Shown: in pieces, positions 33,765 to 43,828 of the stretch
Position numbering within the stretch: the stretch's first letter is position 1
Layout of the letters: each line of letters opens with the position of its first letter
Source of the DNA: Cytophaga aurantiaca DSM 3654
Lineage (GTDB): Bacteria > Bacteroidota > Bacteroidia > Cytophagales > Cytophagaceae
Assembly: GCF_000379725.1 (NCBI RefSeq)
Contig: NZ_KB903621.1
Location: 62,001 to 126,000 of the forward strand
Reading direction: 5' to 3'
DNA: 64,000 nt
The notes under the pieces: generated by a model
Seen by the model: only the letters and a program-made list of their open reading frames with translations
Told to the model about the DNA's origin: nothing
Database searches by the model: none
Program-made: the position numbers and the translations under genes

Positions 33765-33818
33765 TGCTGTTTACTGAACAACTCTTTAGGCTTTAAGCAT
33801 TATGCCTTCCCTCTATGT

Positions 33819-36746
33819 CTAATCAAAAATCGACTGAATATCTTCTTTGCTTAAGGCCTTAAAGAATGTTTCTTCTGAACTGATCAGATCGTTTGCCAGC
33901 TTCAATTTATTTTTCTGAAGATTTAAAATTTTCTCTTCAACGGTGTTCTTGGTAATAAACTTATACGTGAACACCGTATTCTTTTGTCCGATACGGTACG
34001 CTCTATCCACCGCCTGTGCTTCAACCGCAGGATTCCACCATGGATCAAGCAGGAACACATAATCAGCTGCTGTTAAATTCAACCCTAAGCCACCTGCTTT
34101 TAACGAAATTAAAAATACACGTATACCTTCTTCATTTTGAAAACGTTCTACCTCTGCTTGTCTGTCGCGTGTTTGTCCATCGAGGTATGCATATCGGATG
34201 CCCGCCTTATCCAATAACTTTGCATACAGCTGCAAATGTTTTACAAATTGAGAGAATACAAGAATCTTGTGACCCAGATCCAGTGCGTTATCCAGCATGT
34301 GATTCACATCTTCCATTTTGCCCGACGTACCTTCAAACGATTCTTCTACCAAACCCGGATGGTTAGCGATCTGGCGCAGTTTCGTTAAGCCCTGTAATAA
34401 CAAGATCTGACTGCCGGCCAATCCTTTTTCATCAATCGATTCAAGAATTAAGTTTCTGTAATTCGATTTTGTTTTTTCATACTCCTCTTCCTGTTCCGGA
34501 GTCATGATGCAGTAATGTACGTTTTCAATTTTCTCCGGAAGATCTTTTACTACCTGAGATTTTTGTCTGCGTAATATGAATGGTTTGATGATGCTGTATA
34601 AACGTTTTGTTTTTACTTCATCGTTTTTCTTTTCAATCGGATTCAGAAATTCATTTCTGAAAAATTGTTGTGTACCCAGTAAACCCGGATTCACAAAAGT
34701 CATCTGCGACCACAGATCCATCGTGCTGTTCTCAACCGGTGTACCTGTTAAGATCAATCTGTGTTTGCTGTTCAGTTCTTTAACCGCTTTCGCAATAATA
34801 GACTCCGGATTTTTTATTACCTGAGATTCGTCCAGAATGGTATAATAGAATTGATACTGTTTGAACAATTCTATATCAACACGTATCGTACCGTATGAAG
34901 TAATGATGAGGTCGTAATTTTTAAACTGCTCTGCATTCTTATCACGACCAATACCTGTAAAATTTAATATTTTTAATTCAGGTGTAAATTTACGCGCTTC
35001 CATCTCCCAGTTGTATACCAGAGAGGTAGGCATGATCAGCAAACTCGCTTTGCCTTCTGCTTTTTCTTTTAAGGATTGCAAAAGCGCAAGGGTCTGTACC
35101 GTCTTACCCAAACCCATGTCGTCTGCTAAACAACCGCCAAAATTGTATTGGTTCAGAAAGCGCATCCAGTTATATCCTGCTTTTTGATACGCTCTCAATT
35201 CTCCTTTAAATCCAGCCGGAATTTCGTAATCTTCAATTTCCTGAAAATCGCGTAGACGTTCCAACTTTCTATCCATCGAAACTTCTGCCAAGCGGTCATT
35301 TTGCAACTCTTTAACAAGCGCCATGTGGTGCTTGCGCAGTTTCAGTTCATCTGAATCCTGTTCAATAAATGCAAAGAGATCTGAATATTGACTGAACCAT
35401 GATTCCGGTATTACAGCAATCTCGCCATTAGGCAACACAAATTCTTTTTTCTTTTTAAGAATGTATTGTTTCAATTTTAAAAATGGAATTTCAAATTCTC
35501 CGAAACGAACTACTGCATAGATATCGAACCAGTCGTTGTTTTCTTTTACTTCTAAACTGATTGAAGAAGCGCCGACAAAATATCGTTTCCCGTCTTTCAG
35601 ATTCTGACGGATAATTAAGCCCTGTGCTTCTAAGACATCTCTATTGGCAGCAAGCCAAGAAAATATTTTTGATTTTTCCAGTGTGATCTTACCGCTCTTA
35701 AACTCTAATTCTGAACTTCGTAAAATATCAAGAAAATCTCTTTCCTTATCGGTATCACGCTTTACTTTATGGAAAATATATGAATCGTCTGTCTTCTCCA
35801 TTTTTACAAACGAAGGAGATAATTTGTCTGAAGAAAAAATAAAATTTCCGTATTGAAAATCCAGACTCAATAAGATCTTACTTTCTTCTTCTACAGCTAC
35901 TGCTGTTTCATCGTTACCGAAAAGCGATGTAGGTGCTTTCGCAACTGCCAGCTCGGTAAGTGTCAATACCGGTTTCGGAAGATATTCTTCTGCATGTATC
36001 GTAAAACCTTTGGCATGCACATCAAATGTTGAAATGATTTGCGTAACAAATTTTTCGTAATACATTTCCTCCATCTTGCGAGGAACCAGAATAAATTTTT
36101 TATTTAAAAACGGTTTTAATTTATTTCCATCAACTTCTTTATTAAAATGAAATACCGTATTGTCCACTAATAGCCATGCCGGCATGCTGCATACGATGAT
36201 TGCATTTTTATATTGGAAATCGACTTTTTGGCCGTCGTATTTTATGGTCGGAAAATAATGTGTGTTGTCTTCATTGCGCATGAAGTGAAAAAGTACATTT
36301 GCTTTCTTTGGAGCAATTGCCAGGCGCTTCCAGGTAGGTTCGCCGTCGTGCCCCATTTCAAACAGCATTTTATGTTCTAACAGACACAGAATTTCGTTTT
36401 TCTTTAACTCGATGTACGAACGGATCGCATCCTGAATTAACTCATCCCCTTTTTCTTTATTGAATATTTTAAGAAAGAATTCGGGTGGTGTAATTTTTTT
36501 GTTGTAGAATTTTTTAACAATGGCTTCCTGCTGAATCGAGTCGATTAATTTTATCAATTTATAATCGGTCTCATCCAACTCGCGTGCAAACTCATCTGCA
36601 TTTTTCGCAGAGATATTCTGATGCTTAAGCGTAAGTCTTCTTTGATGATCTAATTGAATCACAAACGACTCAAATAAATATCCTAAGTACTCATGCTCAA
36701 ACAGTGAGTATATGATCTGAAAAGGTTCTGTAGTTGATACTTTCAC
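33819..36746 (-). CDS. SNF2-family DEAD/DEAH-box helicase
   Basis: A 975-residue superfamily 2 ATPase. The C-terminal half is the SNF2 motor: Walker A in DDMGLGKTVQTLALLQ, motif II as LDESQVIKN (DESQ rather than DEAH/DEAQ), motif III LTGTPVENS, and the helicase C lobe ending with LLDPWWNPAVEAQAVDRAYRIGQ. The N-terminal 450 residues are alpha/beta and typical of bacterial RapA-unlike SNF2 proteins; no SWIM zinc motif was seen. Bacterial SNF2 proteins remodel protein-DNA complexes, but their targets are largely unknown. The start is a GTG at 36746 followed by MKVSTTEPF (first residue read as Met). It stands alone. Confidence 0.88.
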   Translation of the reverse strand: MKVSTTEPFQIIYSLFEHEYLGYLFESFVIQLDHQRRLTLKHQNISAKNADEFARELDETDYKLIKLIDSIQQEAIVKKFYNKKITPPEFFLKIFNKEKGDELIQDAIRSYIELKKNEILCLLEHKMLFEMGHDGEPTWKRLAIAPKKANVLFHFMRNEDNTHYFPTIKYDGQKVDFQYKNAIIVCSMPAWLLVDNTVFHFNKEVDGNKLKPFLNKKFILVPRKMEEMYYEKFVTQIISTFDVHAKGFTIHAEEYLPKPVLTLTELAVAKAPTSLFGNDETAVAVEEESKILLSLDFQYGNFIFSSDKLSPSFVKMEKTDDSYIFHKVKRDTDKERDFLDILRSSELEFKSGKITLEKSKIFSWLAANRDVLEAQGLIIRQNLKDGKRYFVGASSISLEVKENNDWFDIYAVVRFGEFEIPFLKLKQYILKKKKEFVLPNGEIAVIPESWFSQYSDLFAFIEQDSDELKLRKHHMALVKELQNDRLAEVSMDRKLERLRDFQEIEDYEIPAGFKGELRAYQKAGYNWMRFLNQYNFGGCLADDMGLGKTVQTLALLQSLKEKAEGKASLLIMPTSLVYNWEMEARKFTPELKILNFTGIGRDKNAEQFKNYDLIITSYGTIRVDIELFKQYQFYYTILDESQVIKNPESIIAKAVKELNSKHRLILTGTPVENSTMDLWSQMTFVNPGLLGTQQFFRNEFLNPIEKKNDEVKTKRLYSIIKPFILRRQKSQVVKDLPEKIENVHYCIMTPEQEEEYEKTKSNYRNLILESIDEKGLAGSQILLLQGLTKLRQIANHPGLVEESFEGTSGKMEDVNHMLDNALDLGHKILVFSQFVKHLQLYAKLLDKAGIRYAYLDGQTRDRQAEVERFQNEEGIRVFLISLKAGGLGLNLTAADYVFLLDPWWNPAVEAQAVDRAYRIGQKNTVFTYKFITKNTVEEKILNLQKNKLKLANDLISSEETFFKALSKEDIQSIFD

Positions 36747-36900
36747 ACCGTAGCTTGTTTAATTCCCGCACTGGAAATAGTAAAGCAGCAATCCTGTTTT
36801 TACTTATTTTCCATAGAAAAGGAATATACAATATACTAAACAAGCAATTTGTTTTGGTCTAAATAGAGGATATTTTATTCACAAAAAAAGCGGCAAGTTG

Positions 36901-38124
36901 CTAAATATATTTTTTCAAATTTAGCTTAGATGCTATAATAGAAGGTCTTATAGATGCGGCAAAAGAAATACAAATTACGGTACAGCCAATCCAGATCAAA
37001 TCAGCCGTTCTCAACTCAACCGGATATTCTTCAATAACCGATGTTTCCGTACCGATTGTAACAAATCCGTAGTGCTGCTGCATAAAACAAATTCCTATTC
37101 CTAGCGACACACCCATGATTGCTCCAGTCAGCGCGATCAACATTCCTTCGGCCATAAATAAATTGCGGATAAATGTTTTGGTAGCCCCAATGGATTTTAA
37201 TACTGCGATGTCTTTCCGTTTATTTAATGTAAGCATGGTTAAACAAAAGAATATACCGACAGATGAAATTGCCAGAATAAAACTAAGCATTACGTTTACC
37301 ACAAATTTTTCAACTTTAATTGCTTTCAATAATCCTTTGTGCTGTTCATCGCTATTAAGAACAGAAAACTTCTCACCTAAGCGTTCTTTAAGTTGATCTC
37401 TGACATCATTGATGTTGTGGCCTTCGGAGATTTTTATTTCTAAGGACGTACGTTCTTTGTCGTAATTCATTAACTCCTGTGTGAACGAAAGCGGTACGAA
37501 TATGTAATTGTCGTCGTATTGTTTTTCGATCGCAAAAACCCCTCCAACCTGAATGTTCTTAATTCTGAATGCATCAAATGCATCGGGCTTTTTAATCTTA
37601 TCTTTATCCGGATAAAAAATCTGGACAGGAGCGAATTGATTATTCACCGGTACGGATAATTTATATTGAACCCCTCTCCCAATGATCGCAAAGTCATGGC
37701 CCGCTTTGTTCATCTTCATGTTGCCCGCTACCAGAAAGGAATCCATGCGGTGTTGCAATTCGAAATTCTCTGAAAGGCCTTTTATTTTTATTACGTCTGT
37801 TTCGTTTTTATAACTCAGCACGGCATTGTCTTCTATTACTTCTGTAATAATAAAAACGCCATCTGTTTGTTGGATCAATCTGTGCAGGCTATCCGTCATT
37901 AAAAATGTTTTTCCGGTTTTAGGGGTGATCTTAATTTCCGGATCAAATGAATTGTATAACGAACGGATCAGATTTTCCATGCCATTAAATACAGACATGC
38001 CGATTACCAATGACATGGTAATCACTGCAACAACAAGAATGGAAAGAATAGAGATTACGTTGATAAGAAGTAAATTCTTACCAGAAAAATAATAACGCCG
38101 CGCAATGAATAAAATAGACTTCAA
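36901..38124 (-). CDS. LolC/LolE-type ABC transporter permease (FtsX-like)
   Basis: A 407-residue permease: an N-terminal span (residues 20-45), a large periplasmic domain (about 48-270), and three C-terminal spans. The FtsX/MacB-type end is seen in RKDIAVLKSIGATKTFIRNLF, diagnostic of the LolCDE family, which extracts lipoproteins from the inner membrane. A TTG at 38124 is the only good start (MKSILFIARRYYFSGK). It lies 15 bases downstream of rbfA, an arrangement common in Bacteroidota, but the ATPase (LolD) is elsewhere. Confidence 0.85.
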   Translation of the reverse strand: MKSILFIARRYYFSGKNLLLINVISILSILVVAVITMSLVIGMSVFNGMENLIRSLYNSFDPEIKITPKTGKTFLMTDSLHRLIQQTDGVFIITEVIEDNAVLSYKNETDVIKIKGLSENFELQHRMDSFLVAGNMKMNKAGHDFAIIGRGVQYKLSVPVNNQFAPVQIFYPDKDKIKKPDAFDAFRIKNIQVGGVFAIEKQYDDNYIFVPLSFTQELMNYDKERTSLEIKISEGHNINDVRDQLKERLGEKFSVLNSDEQHKGLLKAIKVEKFVVNVMLSFILAISSVGIFFCLTMLTLNKRKDIAVLKSIGATKTFIRNLFMAEGMLIALTGAIMGVSLGIGICFMQQHYGFVTIGTETSVIEEYPVELRTADLIWIGCTVICISFAASIRPSIIASKLNLKKYI

Positions 38125-38139
38125 CTGATTTCCGGAGGA

Positions 38140-38541
38140 TTACTCTTTTAAGCCAGGATATTGGTTTGAATCAAAATTGTCATCATCTTTTTTAGGGATC
38201 ACAATTTTAGACATTACATCATCCATGTGGTTTGCATAATCCACGTTATCATCCAGATAGAAAATTATTTCAGGAACAATACGTACCTGTTTGCCAATCC
38301 GTTCGCCAAGCAGTTTACGCAATGGCTTACTTTGTGCCTGAATTTCTTTTAAAAATCTCTTTTTGTCTTCGACTAACATGATGCTCAAATAAAATTTGGC
38401 AACACTTAAGTCGGGGCTCATGCGTACAACTGTTATGGAAATAAATACGTTTCCAAAAAGTGCGCGACTTTCTTTCAGAAAAATATCTGCCATTTCTTTC
38501 TGAATCAATCTTGCTACCTTTTGTTGTCTTACACTTTCCAT
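38140..38541 (-). CDS. rbfA: Ribosome-binding factor A
   Basis: A 133-residue KH-like protein required for 16S rRNA 5'-end maturation and cold growth. The start MESVRQQKVARLIQKEMADIF, the FISITVVRMSPDLSVAKFYLS core and the VRIVPEIIFYLDDNVDYANH segment are all family-typical. An acidic tail (about 118-128) extends it beyond the E. coli length. It is first in a two-gene unit with the LolC/E-type permease. Confidence 0.93.
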   Translation of the reverse strand: MESVRQQKVARLIQKEMADIFLKESRALFGNVFISITVVRMSPDLSVAKFYLSIMLVEDKKRFLKEIQAQSKPLRKLLGERIGKQVRIVPEIIFYLDDNVDYANHMDDVMSKIVIPKKDDDNFDSNQYPGLKE

Positions 38542-38593
38542 ACGTATTCGTTGTTTAAATCCCTTTGACTGATCTATGGTTCAGTTTTTAGTT

Positions 38594-38661
38594 AAACCTC
38601 CAAGGATTTATATAATTAGAGTTATTATAAATATTAATTGTATTTAAATCCTTGGAGGTTT
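38594..38661. repeat. Inverted repeat, CCTCCAAGG type
   Basis: AAACCTCCAAGGATTTA (38594-38610) pairs exactly with 38645-38661 around a 34-base AT-rich spacer. It shares the CTCCAAGG core with the three hairpins at 45.4-46.2 kb, so it probably belongs to the same repeat family in a diverged form. It lies in the rbfA/membrane-protein divergent gap. Confidence 0.65.
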
Positions 38662-38796
38662 CGAAACCAAATCCGGGACTACAGTTAAACCCCCTTTTCA
38701 AAGGAAACGTAAAAATACAAAAAAGAGTCGGCTTATGTTTGTTCTGCTGACATTGAAAACAAAAAAATGCTTAATTTGCTGTAAAAATAAGAGCCT

Positions 38797-40212
38797 GTGC
38801 TACAATTCTTAAAGAATTTTGATCCGTTCCGTTTACTAGCTGTAGCCTTGATTGCGTTACTGGCTCGTTTTTATTGGTTTTCAGAAGATGTACTATTAAT
38901 CCCTTCTTTGCAATGGTTGAGTATCGGAGAAATGATGACCGATCAGAAAGTTCTTTATAAAGACATCTGGACTTCTTTAGAACCTTTCAGTGCTGGGACG
39001 TATTATTTTATAGATCTGCTATTCGGGAAGTCTGTTGCAGCACTTCGCATTTTATCTCTTCTTTTATGCATCACTCAGGCATTCTTATTCAATTATTACG
39101 TTTCACAGACAAATATTTACGACCAAAAAACTGCTTATCCGGCATTCTTTTATGTATTGTTCAGTTCCATAAATTATGATTTCCTTTCTCTATCGCCGGT
39201 TCAGTTAGGCCTTACCTTTATGCTGCCTGTAATGTATTTCCTGTTTAAGGATGTGCGTATGGGTGAAAAGTCAAGAAATCACTTTTTCGCAGGAGCTAGT
39301 TTAGGTGTTGCATCCCTGTTTTATTTGCCCTTCGCCTGCTTTATTGTTTTTGTCATTTATTCATTTGCTGTTTTCAGTTCGTTCGATTTTAAACGATTCT
39401 TTCAATTGATCTCGGCCTTTGCATTTCCGTGGTTAATGGTATTCTCTTATTATTATCTGAATGGCTCATTAAATGAAGTAATGAGTAATTTAATACAGAG
39501 TACATTCTTCTCACGACCTCAATACTATGTGGACTTCTATTCGATCGTGAAAGTAGGCTTGCCTTCTGCAGCATTGAGCATTATTGCATTCTTCTTCACT
39601 ATTTCTAAAAGTAAGTTTCTAAACTTTCAATATTCTTCCATGAAAATCATGGTGATGTGGTTTGTGAATGGATTAGCTGCATTTCTACTCATGAATGAAT
39701 GGGGCTATTTCAACCTGTATATCATGGTGCCTGTATTTTCATTCTTTACAGTTTTTTTATTTTTGGAAATAGATCGTTGGTGGATCAAAGAAAGTTTGTT
39801 GTGGACACTCATAATAACTTTTGTTGTCCTTCACATTTATTATAAGTCAGTAGATACTGAAAAAATGAAAGCCGGCAAATCATCTATTTTAATCAGCGGA
39901 GATTCTGAAGCGCGATTTGATGGAAATGTTGTTGCGGGAAAAACTATTTTAATATTGGGGCAAGATCCTGAAGCCTTGATCCATAACAAACAGGCTACAT
40001 TGTATGCCTCATGGAATCTGGCTTTGAGGCATTTTGGTGACTTAACAAATTATGCGAACATTTCATTTATTTATACAAACATACTGGATCCAAAACCTGA
40101 ATATATATTTGATGAAGTTGGAATTATGCCAGCTTTAATAGAACGTATACCCGAGCTTGCAACGTATTATGAACCTTCATTCGATAAAAAGATATATCGG
40201 TTGAAAAAATAA
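38797..40212 (+). CDS. Multi-spanning membrane protein, GT-C-like
   Basis: A 471-residue membrane protein with about ten spans in residues 10-350 and a soluble C-terminal domain of about 115 residues. The first periplasmic loop (LYKDIWTSLEPFSAGTYYFID) has the position and acidic character of the loop in GT-C glycosyltransferases and O-antigen-ligase-like proteins. The family is not certain; DUF6427-like proteins of Bacteroidota gliding loci are another possibility. The start is a GTG. A terminator hairpin overlaps the stop codon. Confidence 0.65.
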   Translation: MLQFLKNFDPFRLLAVALIALLARFYWFSEDVLLIPSLQWLSIGEMMTDQKVLYKDIWTSLEPFSAGTYYFIDLLFGKSVAALRILSLLLCITQAFLFNYYVSQTNIYDQKTAYPAFFYVLFSSINYDFLSLSPVQLGLTFMLPVMYFLFKDVRMGEKSRNHFFAGASLGVASLFYLPFACFIVFVIYSFAVFSSFDFKRFFQLISAFAFPWLMVFSYYYLNGSLNEVMSNLIQSTFFSRPQYYVDFYSIVKVGLPSAALSIIAFFFTISKSKFLNFQYSSMKIMVMWFVNGLAAFLLMNEWGYFNLYIMVPVFSFFTVFLFLEIDRWWIKESLLWTLIITFVVLHIYYKSVDTEKMKAGKSSILISGDSEARFDGNVVAGKTILILGQDPEALIHNKQATLYASWNLALRHFGDLTNYANISFIYTNILDPKPEYIFDEVGIMPALIERIPELATYYEPSFDKKIYRLKK

Positions 40213-40249
40213 AAAAGGTGATCCCGTAGCTATCGGGATCACCTTTTTT
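40211..40249. terminator. Bidirectional hairpin terminator
   Basis: AAAAAAGGTGATCCCG (40211-40226) pairs with CGGGATCACCTTTTTT (40234-40249) around TAGCTAT. It overlaps the stop codon of the membrane-protein gene and lies just past rpiB on the other strand. Confidence 0.8.
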
Positions 40250-40271
40250 ATTTAATGTATATTTTGTTGTA

Positions 40272-40709
40272 TTACACGCAAGCAATTTTATTCACTCTTC
40301 CTTCGTGTCTTCCGCCTTCAAATGGTGTTTCAATAAACATTTTTACACACGAAATAGCTTCTTCGATCGGAATGAAACGTGCTGGCAAACACAATACGTT
40401 GGCATTGTTGTGCTGACGTGTAAGCATTGCTATTTCAGGTGTCCAGCAAAGACCTGCACGAATGTCCTGATGTTTATTCGCTGTCATACACACACCGTTG
40501 CCACTGCCGCAAATTAAAATGCCAAATGTTGCTTTACCCGTTTCAACTGCTGTAGCAACCGGATGAGAAAAATCAGGATAATCTACCGATGCATCTGAGA
40601 ACGGACCGCAATCAATCGTTGTGTGACCTTGTGATTCCAGGTAAGCGATAACTTCTTTTTTGTAGGTATAACCAGCGTGGTCGCCACCTAATGCAATTGT
40701 ATATGCCAT
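40272..40709 (-). CDS. rpiB: Ribose-5-phosphate isomerase B
   Basis: A 145-residue RpiB/LacAB-type isomerase that interconverts ribose-5-phosphate and ribulose-5-phosphate in the pentose phosphate pathway. The N-terminal IALGGDHAGYTYKK binds phosphate, the active-site Cys lies in LICGSGNGVCMTANK, and RHNNANVLCLPAR is also a family signature. Length is standard. It is the last gene of glyA-tatC-rpiB, 3 bases from tatC. Confidence 0.95.
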   Translation of the reverse strand: MAYTIALGGDHAGYTYKKEVIAYLESQGHTTIDCGPFSDASVDYPDFSHPVATAVETGKATFGILICGSGNGVCMTANKHQDIRAGLCWTPEIAMLTRQHNNANVLCLPARFIPIEEAISCVKMFIETPFEGGRHEGRVNKIACV

Positions 40710-40712
40710 AAT

Positions 40713-41519
40713 TTAAATTTGTTCAGCTTCTTTTACTTTTCTTTTATAAACCACAGCACTTACAAATATACTTCCTTCGTATAATAAGAGCATAGGTATA
40801 AGCATCAACATCATACTCAACATATCCGGAGAAGGTGTTACAATTGCAGCAATAACCGCCATTACAAGTATGGCATGTCTTCTGTAGTTTCTCATAAACA
40901 TCGGAGTCATCAGACCCATCAACGATAAGAAATAAACAACTACCGGTAATTGAAATATAATTCCTCCGCCTAAAGCCATCATGCATAATGTTGAAATGTA
41001 TGAGGTAACATCAAAATTATTTTGAATAGATGGGTCCAGTTGATAATTGGCCAAGAAATTAATGGCCAATGGTGCTATGATATAGTATCCAAAAAGAATC
41101 CCTATGAAAAACAAAACCGATACGCCCAATACCACACCCCGAACATTTTTGCGTTCGTTCGGATGCAGCGCAGGTGCTACAAAAGACCAGATTTGGTAGA
41201 CGATAAATGGAAATGCTACAATTGCTCCGGTGATCAATGCAGTCATGATATGCATGGAGAACTGACCTGTCATAGTTCGACTCATCAACGTGAAATTCAT
41301 GTTGCCCACGCAAAAATCAAAATACTTACACAATATTCTGAACGTGAAAAAGTCTGGCCTTGATGGCGCCATTAAGATTTCATGAAAGATAAAATCCATA
41401 TAAATAAAAGCGATGATAGAAAAAGCTATCACCGCTATTATTGATTTCATTAAATGTTTCCTTAATTCATCGATGTGATCGAAAAAGGACATTTCTTTTT
41501 TAACTGTAGTATCGCTCAC
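40713..41519 (-). CDS. tatC: Sec-independent protein translocase TatC
   Basis: A 268-residue, six-span membrane protein that recognises twin-arginine signal peptides. The start region MSFFDHIDELRKHLMKS is the signature (the ORF begins 9 codons earlier at a GTG; an ATG at 41492 is an alternative start). The conserved periplasmic loop is FSMHIMTALITGAIVAFPFIVYQIWSFVAPALHP, quoted here only by its key residues Pro and Glu/Asn in FVAPALHPNERK. tatA is not adjacent. It lies 27 bases from glyA. The twin-arginine protein at 56428 would be one of its clients. Confidence 0.93.
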   Translation of the reverse strand: MSDTTVKKEMSFFDHIDELRKHLMKSIIAVIAFSIIAFIYMDFIFHEILMAPSRPDFFTFRILCKYFDFCVGNMNFTLMSRTMTGQFSMHIMTALITGAIVAFPFIVYQIWSFVAPALHPNERKNVRGVVLGVSVLFFIGILFGYYIIAPLAINFLANYQLDPSIQNNFDVTSYISTLCMMALGGGIIFQLPVVVYFLSLMGLMTPMFMRNYRRHAILVMAVIAAIVTPSPDMLSMMLMLIPMLLLYEGSIFVSAVVYKRKVKEAEQI

Positions 41520-41546
41520 CGAGTGTTATCCTATCTCTTAATTAAA

Positions 41547-42842
41547 TTAGATATACAATGGATATTCAGCCATCCAGTTGTTTACATCTTTACGCACAGC
41601 TTCAATTACTGAATCTTTTGTTTGATTCATCAATACGCTATCGATCATTTCAACGATACGGATCATGTCATCGTCTTTCATGCCGCGGCTAGTAATAGCA
41701 GCCGTTCCAACACGCATACCTGAAGTAACAAATGGAGATTTGTCGTCGAATGGTACCATGTTTTTGTTAATCGTAATGTCTGCACGGATCAAAGCATTCT
41801 CAGCTTCTTTACCAGTCAATCCTTTGCTTCTTAAATCAATTAACATTAAGTGATTGTCTGTACCACCTGAAATGATATCGTATCCTTTTTTCAAAAATGC
41901 TGCGGCCATTACCTGAGCATTTTTTTGAATCTGTTTTGCATACTGTAAGTAATCCGTAGACAATGCTTCCTGAAAAGCAACTGCCTTCGCAGCAATTACG
42001 TGCTCTAACGGACCACCTTGCGTACCCGGGAAAACGCCCATGTCCAATACATTAGACATCATGCGCACTTCACCTTTTGGTGTTTTCAAACCAAATGGGT
42101 TTTCAAAATCTTTACCCATCATAATCACACCACCACGCGGACCTCTTAAGGTCTTATGTGTTGTTGTAGAAACAATATGACAATGCGGAACCGGATCGTT
42201 CAATAAACCTTTTGCGATCAAACCAGCAGGGTGAGAAATATCTGCTAATAAAATAGCACCTACGCTGTCTGCAATCTTACGGAAACGTACGTAATCCCAA
42301 TCACGAGAATATGCAGAAGCTCCGCAGATAATCATTTTAGGTTTTACTTTTAATGCCGTTGCTTCAACAATATCCATGTTGATCAAACCTGACTCTTTTT
42401 CAACACCATAAAAATGTGCCTGGAAATATTTACCAGACATGTTTACCGGTGAACCATGCGAAAGGTGACCACCGTGTGAAAGGTCGAAACCTAAAATAGC
42501 ATCACCCGGATTCAAACATGCGATCATGATCGCTGCATTTGCCTGTGCGCCTGAGTGCGGCTGTACGTTTGCCCATTCAGCACCAAACAATTTTTTCAAA
42601 CGATCAATTGCAATCTGTTCTACCTGATCTACAACCTGGCAGCCGCCATAATAACGCTTGCCCGGAAGGCCTTCAGCATATTTGTTTGTTAGTACGCTTC
42701 CCATTGCTTCCATCACTTGTTTAGAAGTGAAATTTTCTGAAGCAATTAACTCGATACCTTCTTCCTGACGGTGAGCTTCTTTAGAGATCAAATCAAATAT
42801 TTGAGTATCTCTAACAGTTGTGCGAATAGGTGCAGTAAACAT
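41547..42842 (-). CDS. glyA: Serine hydroxymethyltransferase
   Basis: A 431-residue PLP enzyme that converts serine and tetrahydrofolate to glycine and 5,10-methylene-THF. The PLP-lysine motif is [14 protein letters not shown]. The start segment [34 protein letters not shown] and [11 protein letters not shown] are all intact, and length is typical. It is first in the glyA-tatC-rpiB run with an upstream gap of over 200 bases to the divergent gene at 43085. Confidence 0.97.
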   Translation of the reverse strand: MFTAPIRTTVRDTQIFDLISKEAHRQEEGIELIASENFTSKQVMEAMGSVLTNKYAEGLPGKRYYGGCQVVDQVEQIAIDRLKKLFGAEWANVQPHSGAQANAAIMIACLNPGDAILGFDLSHGGHLSHGSPVNMSGKYFQAHFYGVEKESGLINMDIVEATALKVKPKMIICGASAYSRDWDYVRFRKIADSVGAILLADISHPAGLIAKGLLNDPVPHCHIVSTTTHKTLRGPRGGVIMMGKDFENPFGLKTPKGEVRMMSNVLDMGVFPGTQGGPLEHVIAAKAVAFQEALSTDYLQYAKQIQKNAQVMAAAFLKKGYDIISGGTDNHLMLIDLRSKGLTGKEAENALIRADITINKNMVPFDDKSPFVTSGMRVGTAAITSRGMKDDDMIRIVEMIDSVLMNQTKDSVIEAVRKDVNNWMAEYPLYI

Positions 42843-43084
42843 ATGTTTGGATGGTGATTTTAGGCCTCAAAATTACGGCTTTTCAAGGAGCTTAAAAAGG
42901 AAAGGAGTCAATAAATCGATTTTAGTTTGGGTAGATATCTTCTCGCTAAAATCATTGGGCTTGCAATAGCCTGAATTTTAGTGGGTTTTAAACCTGACTG
43001 AAAATATAATAAACTATTAATCAAAGATATACGCAATATTTAATACATTTGAATGTTTTACATTTACAAGGCTTTACTACTTTT

Positions 43085-43765
43085 ATGATCAAAAAAATTC
43101 TTTCAATTACTAGTTTCGTTTTAGGAATGGCAATTGCCGGCCAGGGGCAAACTGTTCAGGATATTTTTGGAAAGACAAACTACACGATTACCTGGTATGG
43201 CATTGATTATTCCCATTCTAAGATTGTCGGCTCGGTTGCTACCTTCGGCGGCAGTACTCCCATTTCTGCTGCAGATCTGCGTGACAATTATTATGCTGCC
43301 TGGAATTATTTGATCTTAGACGAGCCTGATAAATTTGATATCGCAAAAATGATCCATCACAAAACGGTTGAAAAAGATATAAGCATCACAAAAAAATTAA
43401 ACGCAGCTGCTCACATGGATTCCATTGAAGTTGCTGCAACGCCTTATTATTCCCCTCAGGAAATTCAGAGCTTTGTTTCTGCTTACCCTATTGAAAACAA
43501 AACCGGCATTGGTTTGGTATTTATTACGGAAAGCATGAATAAACTGAAGTCCGAAGCCTACTATCATGTAGTGTTCTTCAATGCAACAACCAAAGAGGTA
43601 TTGTTACAGGAACGCTTTCGAGGTGGAGCTGCAGGAATGCGCATCCGAAATTATTGGGCAGGGTCTTATTTTAGTGTAATGGAATATGTTAAAGATTCGA
43701 GCTACTCAAAATGGAGAAAAAAATATGCTCCCAACACACCAGATCCAACTACACCAACATGGTAA
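43085..43765 (+). CDS. Secreted protein, unknown
   Basis: A 226-residue exported protein. The frame opens with TTG at 43049, but MIKKILSITSFVLGMAIAGQG at 43085 is a clear signal peptide. The mature domain is alpha/beta with no cysteines in the core; AYYHVVFFNATTKEVLLQERFRG, read in part, and the Pro/Thr-rich C-terminal tail TPDPTTPTW are notable. I do not recognise the family with certainty. A TACATTTG promoter-like element at 43044-43051 is well placed upstream. A hairpin terminator follows. Confidence 0.65.
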   Translation: MIKKILSITSFVLGMAIAGQGQTVQDIFGKTNYTITWYGIDYSHSKIVGSVATFGGSTPISAADLRDNYYAAWNYLILDEPDKFDIAKMIHHKTVEKDISITKKLNAAAHMDSIEVAATPYYSPQEIQSFVSAYPIENKTGIGLVFITESMNKLKSEAYYHVVFFNATTKEVLLQERFRGGAAGMRIRNYWAGSYFSVMEYVKDSSYSKWRKKYAPNTPDPTTPTW

Positions 43766-43772
43766 TCGATTA

Positions 43773-43817
43773 AGAAAAAGGCTCCCGAAAATTTAATTTT
43801 CCGAGAGCCTTTTTCTT
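43773..43817. terminator. Hairpin terminator
   Basis: AAGAAAAAGGCTC pairs with GAGCCTTTTTCTT-type sequence at the other end (CGAGAGCCTTTTTCTT), around an AT-rich loop, between the convergent genes ending at 43765 and 43829. Confidence 0.7.
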
Positions 43818-43828
43818 GGACTGCATCA

